Shown here: piece by piece, positions 23,301 through 33,655 of the stretch | Position numbering within the stretch: the stretch's first letter is position 1 | Layout of the letters: each line of letters opens with the position of its first letter | From: Lutraria lutraria | Taxonomy: Eukaryota > Mollusca > Bivalvia > Venerida > Mactridae | Direction of reading: 5' to 3' | NCBI GenBank assembly: GCA_964023205.1 | Contig: OZ026834.1 | Span: forward strand, 34,696,756 to 34,760,755 | DNA: 64,000 nucleotides | Program-made: the position numbers and the translations under genes | The notes under the pieces: generated by a model | What the model was told of the DNA's origin: nothing | The model's input: the letters and a program-made list of their open reading frames with translations, nothing else | The model's database searches: none

Positions 23301-26300
23301 TCTTTATTCCTCAAAAAATATAAATTTAGCTGTCTTCAGGACTGCAATTTTGAAGTTTTAGATGGGTTACTTGATAACAAAAGATTCGTGATTCGATTTG
23401 TGGATCGTAAGTGCTGAATCGTGGATTGGATCGGATCGCCACTAACCCAACGATCCACAGCCTTAATAGTACGAATATGAGCAGATAATTGCTTGATATG
23501 TTCAAAATTAAACAAATGTAATCGAATTTTAGTATGCAATCTCACAAGAGTTAAGACTCAAGGCAGTCTCGAATCAACAGAAGACCTCGAACGAGGCTAA
23601 CCTTAATCAATTGCTTTCACAGACGTAAACAAATGGCGATACCTAGAATTGAATGAGGATCTGTTTCATCACAGCCTCTGGATCTTATATCGAGGGCTCA
23701 GCGCAACACTGTCGTAAGTTGTTCTTATTTCAATACGAGTTACGACACTATTGCGTTGAACCCTCGATATGTGTACTTCAAAAGTCAACAATGAGATAAA
23801 TTTGGCAAGCGATGAATCTTACGTTCAGCTGATTTTCGATCAAACCGGTGACAAAATTTCGAAATAGTTCATGCTCGTTAGGAATATTCCCACAAAATTA
23901 TGTACAACAAACATAAATGCATATTTGTAATGAGCAAAGACAATCAAAAAATAGGAAAAATAAACATTATATGTATGAAAGGGGTGAAATTCGGGAATAA
24001 TTCAAAACTAGCTGGTGAAATCCAAACTAAAGATGAACACACCACTTAAGAAAAGGTGAAACTAGCTAATATACATCACGTGACTTCTAGCAACTTACCC
24101 TTTTCTTAATAAAATGGGGAGATTTCTTTGCAACAAGTTTTTGACGTTTGGTGTCTGTGTTCAAAAACTGATTGTCTGACTGTGAAATTATAAACAATCC
24201 ATAAATGGACATGCTCGTAAATTTCTGGATTACATAACGTATTTAAGGGGGAGGGTACGCCAGTTTTTAACAGTTTTCAATTCTTAACCGTTGAGCAACT
24301 AAACTGAAAAGGTTTCTGAATCAGCACTAACTTAGTTCTCCAAACTTAGTCATCCAGAATCATTATAAAAATGATTTTTCACAAGGAGAAGAAATTTTGC
24401 TCACGGATAATCGATATAGCAAAGAGACTGGGACATTTCTACCAAGAAACCGGGGATAATTGCAAATTCTTAGAAACACATTATTGTTCAACTACACTGA
24501 GCCGAATTAAAAACGCTAATGTATAATTTTGTGAATCCGTAAACTGAAAGAATTGCTGGTATTTAGGACGTTGAATCATAGCCAGCTTTTATCTTCTTTG
24601 AAAGAAATTTGAACATTGACACATGTGTATACAGTTTGAATAAAGAAGTGTGCGATTCTGCTAAATAATCATTAATTTTAACTTTTGCATTTTTAAATCT
24701 GCTCAGTGTAAAATCTGACCGATTCTACTAGTAAATACAATGAGACAAGTTGCTGATTTAATAATACATTGATAATTACAAATGCAATTCATATTCAGAC
24801 TTTGTTCTATCATTTATTGATTTCTGCCTTTAATTGTAAATAGTTGCACTTTTTCACTAGATATATACAGTACACACTTTAGTGTATGTCGTGTAATAGC
24901 ATTCAAGATTTCGAAGAACAGCCTACAAAAGTTATTACATACTACAACAAAATATCACTCAAAACATTCGATTTCTATACAAAATATACACGTTTTAAAA
25001 TTCTCTTTGATTAATTACACGACTTAAAATCTTACCATGTCCAAATTATCCAGTGAATCGAGGGAGCCCAAATCTGTGACGTCACTATCAATGCCGTCAC
25101 TTACAAAACCAGACTTTGGGTCGATCGTCTTCTTGCCAGGGGGGCAGCTTAGCATATGTTCGGCATCACATGGGCAGTCTTGCTCTTCTAAGATACGTCG
25201 GTTATTGTCTGGGCTGTTCTCAAAGTCCTTCACACAGTTGTCTTCGCCTAGATCAGTACGAATAGTTTAGAATTATCGTAGCAAGTGCTTAATCACTTGT
25301 GCTGTTTTACTGAAACCTCATCACCCGAGAAACAACTCATTTGGCACTCATCTATTGTTTATGGATATAAACTGGTCATTTTTATAATCGGTCACCTAGG
25401 TCTATTCCGAATATTTTGTGAACAGTACTCTCTCTTACTTTATTTGATACATTACAGAGAAAGCGTATAATTTCAACTTATTCTATCGTAAGCTTCACTT
25501 ATTCTAAAATGCCTTGTGTCATTTTACATTTTATTTTGTATATACAGGTATTTGATTGTCTTGAATATCTTAATGGTGCATGTCATAAATAATGTATCTA
25601 TGAAATATTCAAAGATTTAGGTGACCGATTATAAAAGTTGAGCAGTATACATGAACATAACAACAATTCTACGCTGAATTGGGTGTTGCTAATTAAATTA
25701 AATGATTTATACTGAACACAAAAATTGTTTAGTGCGAACATCACTGAAATTCGTAGACAGAAAAAAAAGACTGAACGATAATCCTGACAAATGACCAACA
25801 TGTGTAGTCTGACAGAAATAATTCCGATTCGGTAGCTAAAATTACTACGGATTCTCCCGGGGGATTTCTGAAACACGTAAGGTAATAGGAGCGTTGCGTG
25901 CTTAAAGGTAAATCGATAAAAGGTCTGAACGTTCTCTTCAAATATCATTTGCTTTTTAAACACGAATCCCAGTTGATCTGTTGTTTTACGGTCCATTCGA
26001 CACCCATGGTCATTTCAGACCCACCACAGTGAGAGGGGAGAGAAGGTACATGAGGGCCGGGCATTTATATCCCTATTCTTATTTCGAATAGTGTTCCTGT
26101 TGTTGTTTTATATAGCTCGGTGTAAAGCACCGATACATGACTCACCCGTATCCTGTGATTTTATAAACACGAATCCCAGTGAAACATGCATATTGACATG
26201 AATTAAAGTACCTATAGAAGAGCGATGGATACACATGTACATGGTATATGGTGCAATAAGTATCCCTGCAGTATGGGGCCAAGCTATAAAAAATTCATGG

Positions 26301-27192
26301 TTTGTATTTTGATATGTTAAATATGATAGTAGACATTTAAGTGTAGCTTTTTAATGACACATATCACTATCTGATTAATCTGAACAAGTTTTTAAACTTA
26401 AAAAGTAATATCCTTACAACCAAAATATCACGTATATACATGAAGAATTAAATTTGGATTTGAGCTAGGGATCTGTTCTCAACTTTTATAACCTCGGGCC
26501 CTGACATTTTAGTGAGAATATTCAGTCAAATAAATACCTGTATAGCCGTGAGGGCAAGGATTGGGTGGGGTACAGTACGCTGGTAGGACTTTATCTGTCT
26601 TCACTTCTGTTGGGTCTTCTTGTCTTCCAGTTCCACCTGAAAATTAGAGTGTTAAACTTAATACTAAACGTTTATAGTAAGAAATGCATTTAGATTCTAA
26701 ATTGAATGAAACCTCTAAATAAATGTATATCATTAATTAATGTTATTACCTTCTTGATTACTTTATTTAAAAGGTAAATGTAGAATTAGTATTGACAAAT
26801 CGTTAAACAAAATGTTATATTTTCTTATTCACCATGAAAACAATGCAAGTGAATAAATTAAAACAATTGCTATTACATGTACATACCAGATATGAATTGG
26901 TATCCAGATATAGGTAATTGTTTCATGTATTCTTGATCTCTCAAAGCAGCCTCTCCATAATCACGTGGCTCCTTTGGGACAGAGATAGTGTCTGGATAAG
27001 CTTCGTCCCAGTTGTCAACAGCTTTACCGTTATAGGGACTGTCTGGGAAGTATTCATTGATGGGTAGGGAGTTTTGCAGCTGATCTATGTTGTAAAGATA
27101 TTGTAAGTCCGCCATCAGGTCATCGTACATACTGGCTTGACTGCCATACACGACAGTAAACAGTCCAAGAAGATACAGCACGTTCATTGTTT
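20245..27192 (-). CDS. SCG5: Neuroendocrine protein 7B2 (secretogranin V), four coding exons
   Basis: Chaperone and inhibitor of prohormone convertase 2 in the regulated secretory pathway. Joining 27,187-26,887, 26,636-26,538, 25,247-25,036 and 20,382-20,245 gives 249 residues with all junctions on GT/AG and consistent phases (1, 1, 0). A signal peptide opens the protein (MNVLYLLGLFTVVYG). The conserved block QEYMKQLPISGYQFISGG ends exon 1. Exon 2 encodes VLPAYCTPPNPCPHGYT, containing the PPNPCP polyproline motif known to bind PC2 (residues about 124-129). Exon 3 encodes EDNCVKDFENSPDNN and CPCDAEHM. Exon 4 encodes INPYYLGMPKQVAAKKLAP, the C-terminal inhibitory peptide with its NPY.LG and AAKK signatures. 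A splice acceptor 5 nt before the ATG (27,192) implies an upstream 5'UTR exon not located here. Odd point: no polybasic furin site is seen before NPYYLG. Human 7B2 is 212 residues, so the length is plausible for an invertebrate form. Confidence 0.9.
22190..22320 (-). mobile_element. Possible tRNA-derived SINE remnant
   Basis: Minus strand reads GGTTCCCGGCTACTGCAGT, then AAGTTCGAAACTTATC (B-box-like at about 22,244-22,258), in tRNA-like spacing. Degenerate. Confidence 0.4.
22484..22600. repeat. Interspersed repeat, relative of 10,034-10,125
   Basis: Shares the order CTAGGTC-GAGGAACAGTACACCCA-CTTTCTTACTTCC with the other copy at about 70-75% identity by eye. Confidence 0.45.
23009..23465. mobile_element. 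hAT-type MITE with near-8-bp target duplication
   Basis: Left end TAGGGCTGTGGCAAGTATCC, right end ...GATCCACAGCCTTA, giving TIRs TARGGCTGTGG. Flanks GTAGTACC (23,001-23,008) and ATAGTACG (23,466-23,473) match at 6 of 8 bases, the hAT target-duplication length. No transposase. Confidence 0.7.
23687..23770. mobile_element. 84-bp fold-back MITE
   Basis: ATATCGAGGGCTCAGCGCAA... at the left pairs with ...TTGCGTTGAACCCTCGATAT at the right over about 31 bases with four mismatches. Confidence 0.75.
25036..25247 (-). CDS. SCG5: SCG5 coding exon 3
   Basis: 212 bp between acceptor GATCTAG and donor ATG|GTAAGA; encodes residues 134-204, with the DNC...CPCDAEHM..C cysteines and an acidic DSDVTDLGSLDSLDNLDM tail. 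Confidence 0.9.
26538..26636 (-). CDS. SCG5: SCG5 coding exon 2 (PC2-binding polyproline motif)
   Basis: 99 bp between acceptor TTTTCAG and donor CAG|GTATTT; carries PPNPCP and two Cys, residues 101-133. Confidence 0.9.
26887..27192 (-). CDS. SCG5: SCG5 coding exon 1
   Basis: ATG at 27,187-27,185; acceptor TTTCAG just before 27,192; donor CTG|GTATGT after 26,887. Encodes signal peptide and N-terminal region, residues 1-100. Confidence 0.9.
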
Positions 27193-27397
27193 CTGAAATC
27201 AGAAAGAAAATTATCATACATAAATCATACTTCTACATAATATTATACAGTCAGACTTGAGAACAAAGATCATCCATTGAAAAGACAAATTGTGGCTTTT
27301 ATTGACTGCTTACCTTTATTTTGATCGAGGTCATTTGTTCTTAATAGAACAGAAAAAAATAAAAAAATCCAGTAACCGTTGACAGGAAATAATAGTT

Positions 27398-27620
27398 TTA
27401 ACGCATCCTGCGTAGACTGGTCGTGTTGTGTTTCTTCCAGCAGGCCATGCGGGAACCACCAGTGGATTTGGTAATCTTGTGACCCTTTCTAAGACCACAA
27501 GACGATTTTCCAGCCGTGGAAAGTCCACACAATTCTCTGTGTTTGTGCGCTGGCTTGCAAATCGATTGTATGTTTGGGTCATAAATTGACAACTTCAATA
27601 TCAAGTCCACCTCATTGTAC
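27398..27620 (-). pseudogene. RPL15: Ribosomal protein L15 pseudogene fragment
   Basis: The minus strand encodes the C-terminal third of eL15: DPNIQSICKPAHKHRELCGL, then STAGKSSCGLRKGHKI, GGSRMACWKKHNT and a final LRRMR before the stop at 27,398. Family residues that are normally W, R or K in the rRNA-binding tail are replaced (Ser after NIQ, Cys for Arg twice). The part upstream of about 27,620 is not recognisable. No poly(A) tract follows. A truncated retrocopy is the best reading; it lies about 200 bp upstream of the first SCG5 coding exon. Confidence 0.8.
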
Positions 27621-29550
27621 AGACTTATCAGGTTCGGTATATTATCCTATTTTGGTTATATCATGTAGACTGTGTATGAAACCACTTCTTTACGAAGACC
27701 GTTTTTTACCAAATGTGGTAGTCGGGTGTGGTTTTAACCCCCTCCGTCATCTTATTTCCTGTATCAATAATTTCTACTTTTTAATATATTTTATAACAGT
27801 AGCATTCCATAAGAGGATGTAATAACAATCAGAACAAAAGAAGACTGTAACTGAAATATTATAAGGCGTAAATCACGCCAAGTACATTGTAATTGATTCC
27901 AATCGTAACTACTCGGGCATTTCCGTAACTGAGAAATATTTTTTCTTTAGACAAACGCCGAGGAGTTCTGATTGTAATTGATTCGTGTCATTCGGAACTA
28001 TTCTATAGCTTGTCGTTCTATACATAGCGTGACGTCACTACGCTACCGTAGTGTACACATTGATAGCTTGTGCCAATCGTCACATCGATAATAACTGAAG
28101 TGTCTCGAATAATAACATGTTATTGTTCGGTTAGGGTGAGGCTGTAAATAAAGACACCAAGTAGTTAATTTCCGGTCAGAGTTGCGATCCACCATATTCA
28201 TATATCGCCATGCCATGATTCAGAAAAAGTAATTGGTATCAAGTATTGTCATGTGTTTGTAAGTCAAAACACTTGACGGTTTATATGGATATAGCCATGT
28301 CATTATTCCTAATTTTCACAGCGTACAAATTGAAAGTGTTGAATCCAAAACTCTGTTGTTTGTCTATATAAAACAAACATTCCAGAAGAAATTTGATCAC
28401 GGTGAGTGGCAATTTATTAGTAGTCATTTTACCACATGATCACAGAAGCCCTAAAATACAAACTTGATGCAAAAATTAACATTTAATAATACGCATAGAA
28501 AAGGTCTTTGTATGGACACTAGACTACCACGCAAAACGTTGTCGCGGCTTGACACATCTTTCCTCTATTTACAGTAAGGAAGAAAATCAATGAATGTGCG
28601 TGTGTCGTTTAGAATATTCATGATGTAAATATTTGGAGTATCAGATTATGCGAACATCAATCATGGGAGACACTTAACTTCTATTGATGACTTTGTCTTC
28701 GAGTCTTTTTAATATGTGTAATTTCAGTTTTACAATCTATTATTATTGTGAATGCGAGCAAGAAAATAAAACCTTTACCACATAAACAACAAACAATGCA
28801 GTATTCTAATTACACACGATGTGTTGTTCAACAAAGTAAATATATATATTCTTTATTTAAGTCTCATTCACATATGTACAAATACAATCACATTATATTA
28901 TATCACAGAGTCATTACTATGTGACCATTCTAACAGAGAATTATAAGAGACTGGTAAAATTATTCACAAGAAAAGTACATACTAAAAATTGATTTTCAAT
29001 TATTCTGGCTATTGTGGATTTACACGAGTTCAATCTAAAGAACAAGTTGCCGAATGTTATCATTACTTCGAGCAATAAAACTCATAAACTTCATAAACAT
29101 TAAACATTTCAATGAAACATTTTTCTGTTATATACGGGTACCATTATATCAACTTAACCAATTTAAGCAAATAAAAAAATAGATACTTTTATTATGTTGA
29201 CATTAATTTTCCCTTAATCATATCAGTGTGTTCATTTCTAACCGTTTGTAATTACCCTTGCCTCGTCACTATCTTGATTGTTTGTCTGCCTACAACTTCA
29301 GAGAAGAATCTTATGTAATTGCCTTCAGTAAGTCAATTTTATACGCATCTTCCATTATATGATTATCACCAGAACATCAGATCCACATACAGCCAGAAAA
29401 ACGAATAAGAATGTAAATACACTTTTGTATCTTGATATCCTTCTTCGATTTTTCTTTAATATACTGATAAAAAAAGTTTAGCAAGTTTTTCGTCACACCA
29501 GACTTTCTGTGTAGATAAATGATGTAAATATGTTTGTGTAGTAAAAAGGT
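27621..29550. other. Gene-free stretch between SCG5 and Tc1 fragment
   Basis: No gene or repeat recognised. It should contain the SCG5 promoter and 5'UTR exon, but nothing decisive was seen. Confidence 0.4.
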
Positions 29551-29859
29551 TTGTCTGGCCAGGATAACACCAGTCCACACTCTGTTGGGCATACACTGGA
29601 TGTATTACGCCAAAATAATGTTAATGTGCTTCTGTGGCCCGCCAAATCGGCGGATCTCTCGCCTATTGAGCACTTATGGGATCACCTGGGACGTAAGGTT
29701 AGAGAACGTGAAAACGTCAATAACCTTTGTGACATTGAGCGTGCTTTGCAAGAGGAATGGGCCAGAATCCCTCTATATATCATAAGGAAGCTTATTTGTA
29801 GCATGAGAAGACGCTGTTTGACGGTTTTGGCTGTTAATGGTGGCCATACACGATACTGA
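29551..29859 (+). pseudogene. Tc1/mariner-like transposase C-terminal fragment
   Basis: 102 codons ending in the hallmark tail NGGHTRY-stop. LLWPAKSADLSPIEHLWDHL gives the Pro-Ile-Glu-His segment containing the third catalytic acidic position of the Tc1 family, and QEEWARIPLYIIRKLICSM is the usual C-terminal helix. The N-terminal two thirds (DNA-binding and first two Asp) are missing; the frame begins inside QDNTSPHS. No terminal repeats found. A different, better preserved lineage than the one at 10,280-10,720. Confidence 0.85.
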
Positions 29860-31301
29860 CAGGTGCTGTGAATTTTGTGTCGGACCTTTACCCTTTTCAA
29901 CGTTCCGTTTTTTCCTAACGGTGCATAATTGTGAGAAAAAATTGACATAATTCTGCAGAGATAGAATTATTGCATCGGTAGAAAAGATTTATTTAGGATT
30001 TGGTTAACTTTTCTTCGATTACAAAACAGTTATTTCCAAACTTTCTCAACTTTTATTTATAAGTATATAATACCCAAAGACAAAATGTACCTCGGTATTT
30101 ATGTGGTGTTAGACAAAACTTGACGCAAAACAATACCTGTATCCGTAGATCGACAACTTCTAGTTCGTCTTTTCACGGTTGTTAAATCTTAAAATGACAT
30201 AATAATCACTTTACAATTAAGTTCCGCATTTTTATAATGAGATAAACATGATAGCCTAAGTGCATCAGATAAGGTTTTATATTTGATTCAGCAGAAATAT
30301 CACAAAACAGCTTCTAAAAAATAAATGTGTAAATTACTTGACAATGTTTGGTTCGGATCGATATGATAAAGATCAATATTCAATAAATGCTAAATTACGT
30401 AATAATCTAATAAATATCAAATTGTGTTAAAGTATTGGTGAATATGATTAATATAAATTAATATATAAATATTAACTATCGAAATGTAGGCACATGTTAA
30501 CTATTCCTGAAATGATGTAAGGTTAGTTTCCAAATTGTTTATTTTGAGTATTTACTGGAGACCGTGTCTATATGAAGGGCACATAACTCTCAGTGTCATA
30601 AAGCAGATACAGATACACTTATTCTACTTATAGGTTTTGCTTTCCTCCCTTATGACGCAGGTTTTTATCAATATGTTGTACATGCCGTATCAAGCTTAAA
30701 AAGATAATAAGTATACATGTATCACCCTGTAAAACGGTCTTCAAAATAGTCAGAACTACGTTTTATCATTCAAATAAGTCGCCAAATGATATTTACCGTC
30801 TTATAATGAAACAAAACTAGATGTTTAACTGGTTTCGCACTGTAAGACGATACTTGTCACGTGATCATGTATTTTATAAATCGATTGCCTATCTAGAAAC
30901 TATATATCGGCTTGAACATACAAAGGTTTAAACTGAAAAAGAAGAACTGTATGAGTAATAAATCAACCCTGATAAGTGCAGCGGTAAAAACATGTAAAAC
31001 TAATGCTATCGTACAATAAGTACATGGATTTAATCTAACATATTGGTCAAGGTCGTGGATTGTATGACGATATTTGGGTATGTTATTACTGATAAACATT
31101 GATAAAACGAAATCTGTGTAGCGATACTAGACAATGGAAATATACCTGTAATTGCGGAGTTCGTGAACAACCATATTATTTCTGCTTAATATGAAGTGAC
31201 TATTTGTAATTGGATTAAAAATACCATTCAAATAAAAGTAGAGAAAACTGCAGTAACACTGTCTGTGTTGTGACTTTATAAAACGTGAAACAGTTAGTAA
31301 A
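29860..31301. other. Gene-free stretch upstream of the TRIM-like gene
   Basis: AT-rich, no gene recognised. TTTATAAAA at about 31,274 lies only about 25 bp before the ATG; AAACAG at about 31,291 could instead be a splice acceptor. Confidence 0.4.
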
Positions 31302-32984
31302 ATGGCGGAAAGTAATCAGGAAGTTGGTGGACGGACTGAAAGATTATGCAAGCCCTGTTCATTAAAGGGCACAACTCGATCAGCTGATGTGTTCTGTTCA
31401 ACATGTCAACAATTCCAGTGTAATGATTGTACCAACTATCATCTAGTTGTGCCATCAATGAATCATGACTTAGTACCAGCTAGTGAAGGTTTTGCTGACT
31501 CAGGTAATGAGATTGATATGAATGGCGCTGATGTATGTAAGAAGCACAACAAAAAGTTAAAGTTTTACTGTGAGGATGATAAAGTATTAGCATGTAGTAC
31601 ATGTGTCATCTTAGACCATAGAAAATGTAAGTTGGTTGTAGAGATAGCTGCAAGAGGTAGTCAATGCAATGAGTTGTGTGAAATGTTACGAAAATCTGTA
31701 ACGAGATCGACTCAGGCAGTGGAAAATTTAGACGAAGCTGACAATTTATTGTCTAGAGACATCCAACGAATAACAGAACGACTGAAAAATATGAAGAAAG
31801 AAGTAGATGAATATTTTGATGACTTCTCCGAAAACGTAATGAAAGAAGCGAAAAAGTATCATTCCTCAATCACGGCGGATTGGGCACAGAAGAAGATTGC
31901 ATGTAAGAACAAAATAACAGCTATGGAAAGTACCTTAAAGAAAATAGATATCATAGCTTCAAACGGAACGTCATCGCAACAATTCATAGCCGAGCACAGC
32001 ATGAGGGACACGATTCAAAATGAAGTCCTGGTCGCTGATTCGTTGTTCACTGATCTTAAAACATTAAATGTATCTTGTAGTTTCAATGAACAATTCGATA
32101 CGTTTCGTTCAAATCTCCTCCATACGCTTAAACCTGAAGAGTTTGAGATGAAATACAGCGTCCCTAGGACAACAAGGCTTGAACTGATAGGTTCCATAGA
32201 CTTGAAGCAGACAGGTGATGATGTGGAAGAACCATTATATACTGGTTTAGATTTTCTACCTGATGGTAGGTTGGTAGCGGTGGACAATCAGAATGGTAAA
32301 TGTTTGGTATATGATGGTCTGAATCTGAAGACTACGTTCAAATTACCGTGTAATTATCCTCATTGTGTAGTTGTTGTTTCTGATGAAGAGGTGGCTGTTA
32401 CCACTGGTGGTCACTATAGACTTGACTTTTTAACAATCAATAAATCGAGTGAAATAACTTTGAAGAGAACATGTAATGTCAATGTAAAATATTATTCCAT
32501 TAGCGTGAAGAATGATGAGAACTTTGTTGTCAGTACTGTCGACCACAATCCACCATTTCGTCTTTTATCAACGTCTGGTGAAGGGAAGGACTTTGATGTT
32601 CAGTTTCCATCAAAGAAATATTCAATCAGTACTAGCGCTTGTACGTACGTACGCGGACAAGATAAAGTCGTGTTGACTGATAGAGATGAAGATACTGTTT
32701 ATATATACGACATGGAGACTGGTGAGAAGATCGTCATCAAGGATGAGTTGATTAAGGCACCAAGTGGTGTAGCTGTTGGTCCGTGTGATCACGTGTTTGT
32801 TGTCAGTAAAGGTACTAAATCGTTAGTGGAGATTACACCTTGTGGTCGTGTTTTGTCATCATATCAGTTAGATATGAATTATCCTCGTTCTCTGGCTGTA
32901 TCCAAGGACAGGAGAACACTTGCTGTCTCAAATGCTACAAAAAGTTCCCGAAAATTATCATTGTACAAATTTGTATCACGATAA
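31302..32984 (+). CDS. TRIM-like protein: two B-boxes, coiled coil, beta-propeller; no RING
   Basis: 560 residues in one exon. B-box 1 has C16, C19, C32, C35, C40, C43, H47 and H55. B-box 2 has C79, H82, C90, D93, C98, C101, H106 and a Cys (109) where His is usual. A coiled coil follows (residues about 120-235, with long Lys/Glu heptads), and residues about 290-560 form repeated strands of an NHL-like propeller (LDFLPDGRLVAVDNQNGKC, SGVAVGPCDHVFVVSKGTK, PRSLAVSKDRRTLAVSN). The N-terminus starts directly at B-box 1, so there is no RING and ubiquitin-ligase activity is not expected on its own; scaffold or innate-immune roles are typical guesses for this greatly expanded bivalve family. The intact frame suggests a working gene. 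AATAAA at 33,448-33,453 may end the transcript. Start chosen as the first in-frame ATG, context AAAATGG. Confidence 0.9.
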   Translation: MAESNQEVGGRTERLCKPCSLKGTTRSADVFCSTCQQFQCNDCTNYHLVVPSMNHDLVPASEGFADSGNEIDMNGADVCKKHNKKLKFYCEDDKVLACSTCVILDHRKCKLVVEIAARGSQCNELCEMLRKSVTRSTQAVENLDEADNLLSRDIQRITERLKNMKKEVDEYFDDFSENVMKEAKKYHSSITADWAQKKIACKNKITAMESTLKKIDIIASNGTSSQQFIAEHSMRDTIQNEVLVADSLFTDLKTLNVSCSFNEQFDTFRSNLLHTLKPEEFEMKYSVPRTTRLELIGSIDLKQTGDDVEEPLYTGLDFLPDGRLVAVDNQNGKCLVYDGLNLKTTFKLPCNYPHCVVVVSDEEVAVTTGGHYRLDFLTINKSSEITLKRTCNVNVKYYSISVKNDENFVVSTVDHNPPFRLLSTSGEGKDFDVQFPSKKYSISTSACTYVRGQDKVVLTDRDEDTVYIYDMETGEKIVIKDELIKAPSGVAVGPCDHVFVVSKGTKSLVEITPCGRVLSSYQLDMNYPRSLAVSKDRRTLAVSNATKSSRKLSLYKFVSR

Positions 32985-33655
32985 ATCAATTAATTACTTT
33001 CTGCCTTTAACAACATTGTTGTTGAGCGACAGGATTAATGTATGAACGATTACGATATCAATTGTAATTATGTTACATCACTTATTACATCGTTTGTATA
33101 CTTCATAAATGTTAATTCGTCAGTAAGTCATCATTTTGTGTGCTAGATATCCGTTTATGAACTTTATATATTATTATTGAACTGAGTCATATGACGGATA
33201 TTTTGTAAGAGATTACTCGTTTTGATACTTTTTATCAAACACATTGATGCGGTTTCTGATACAAACTGTCAATCTTACGGATACATGTAAGACAATTTTC
33301 ACATAAACTTACCCAAATGATTGATGACTTGAAATACTTATTGAGTATTCTTGTTGCTCTATTAATTGCAATTATTCATTAAGTGATTTGATCATTGTTT
33401 CTGGAACTAGAATTCTGTTGAATGTATAAATCAGTCATATTCATTAAAATAAACTACACCAGGTATCATACTTATATTCGTTATAAATAAATCTGATAAA
33501 ATATTTTCATTAACCGAACGGTCTTATGACCTACTCGACATATAGATGAGCGGATGTACGGACGAATGTACGGACGAACGAATTTGATTTATGTTTAAGT
33601 TTACCAAATTCATAATGCAAGGCAATATAGTTATGACAGTTATACTTGTAGTTAA
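32985..33655. other. 3' flank of TRIM-like gene
   Basis: No gene seen; AATAAA at 33,448-33,453. The LINE at 33,656 follows. Confidence 0.5.

Larger units (their letters stand above)
20383..25035 (-). other. SCG5 intron 3
   Basis: 4.65-kb intron holding several mobile-element remnants (22,190-22,320; 22,484-22,600; 23,009-23,465; 23,687-23,770). The rest has no recognisable gene on either strand. Confidence 0.8.

Noticed and set aside
25037..25270. 77-codon plus-strand frame
   Set aside because: Antisense shadow of SCG5 exon 3.
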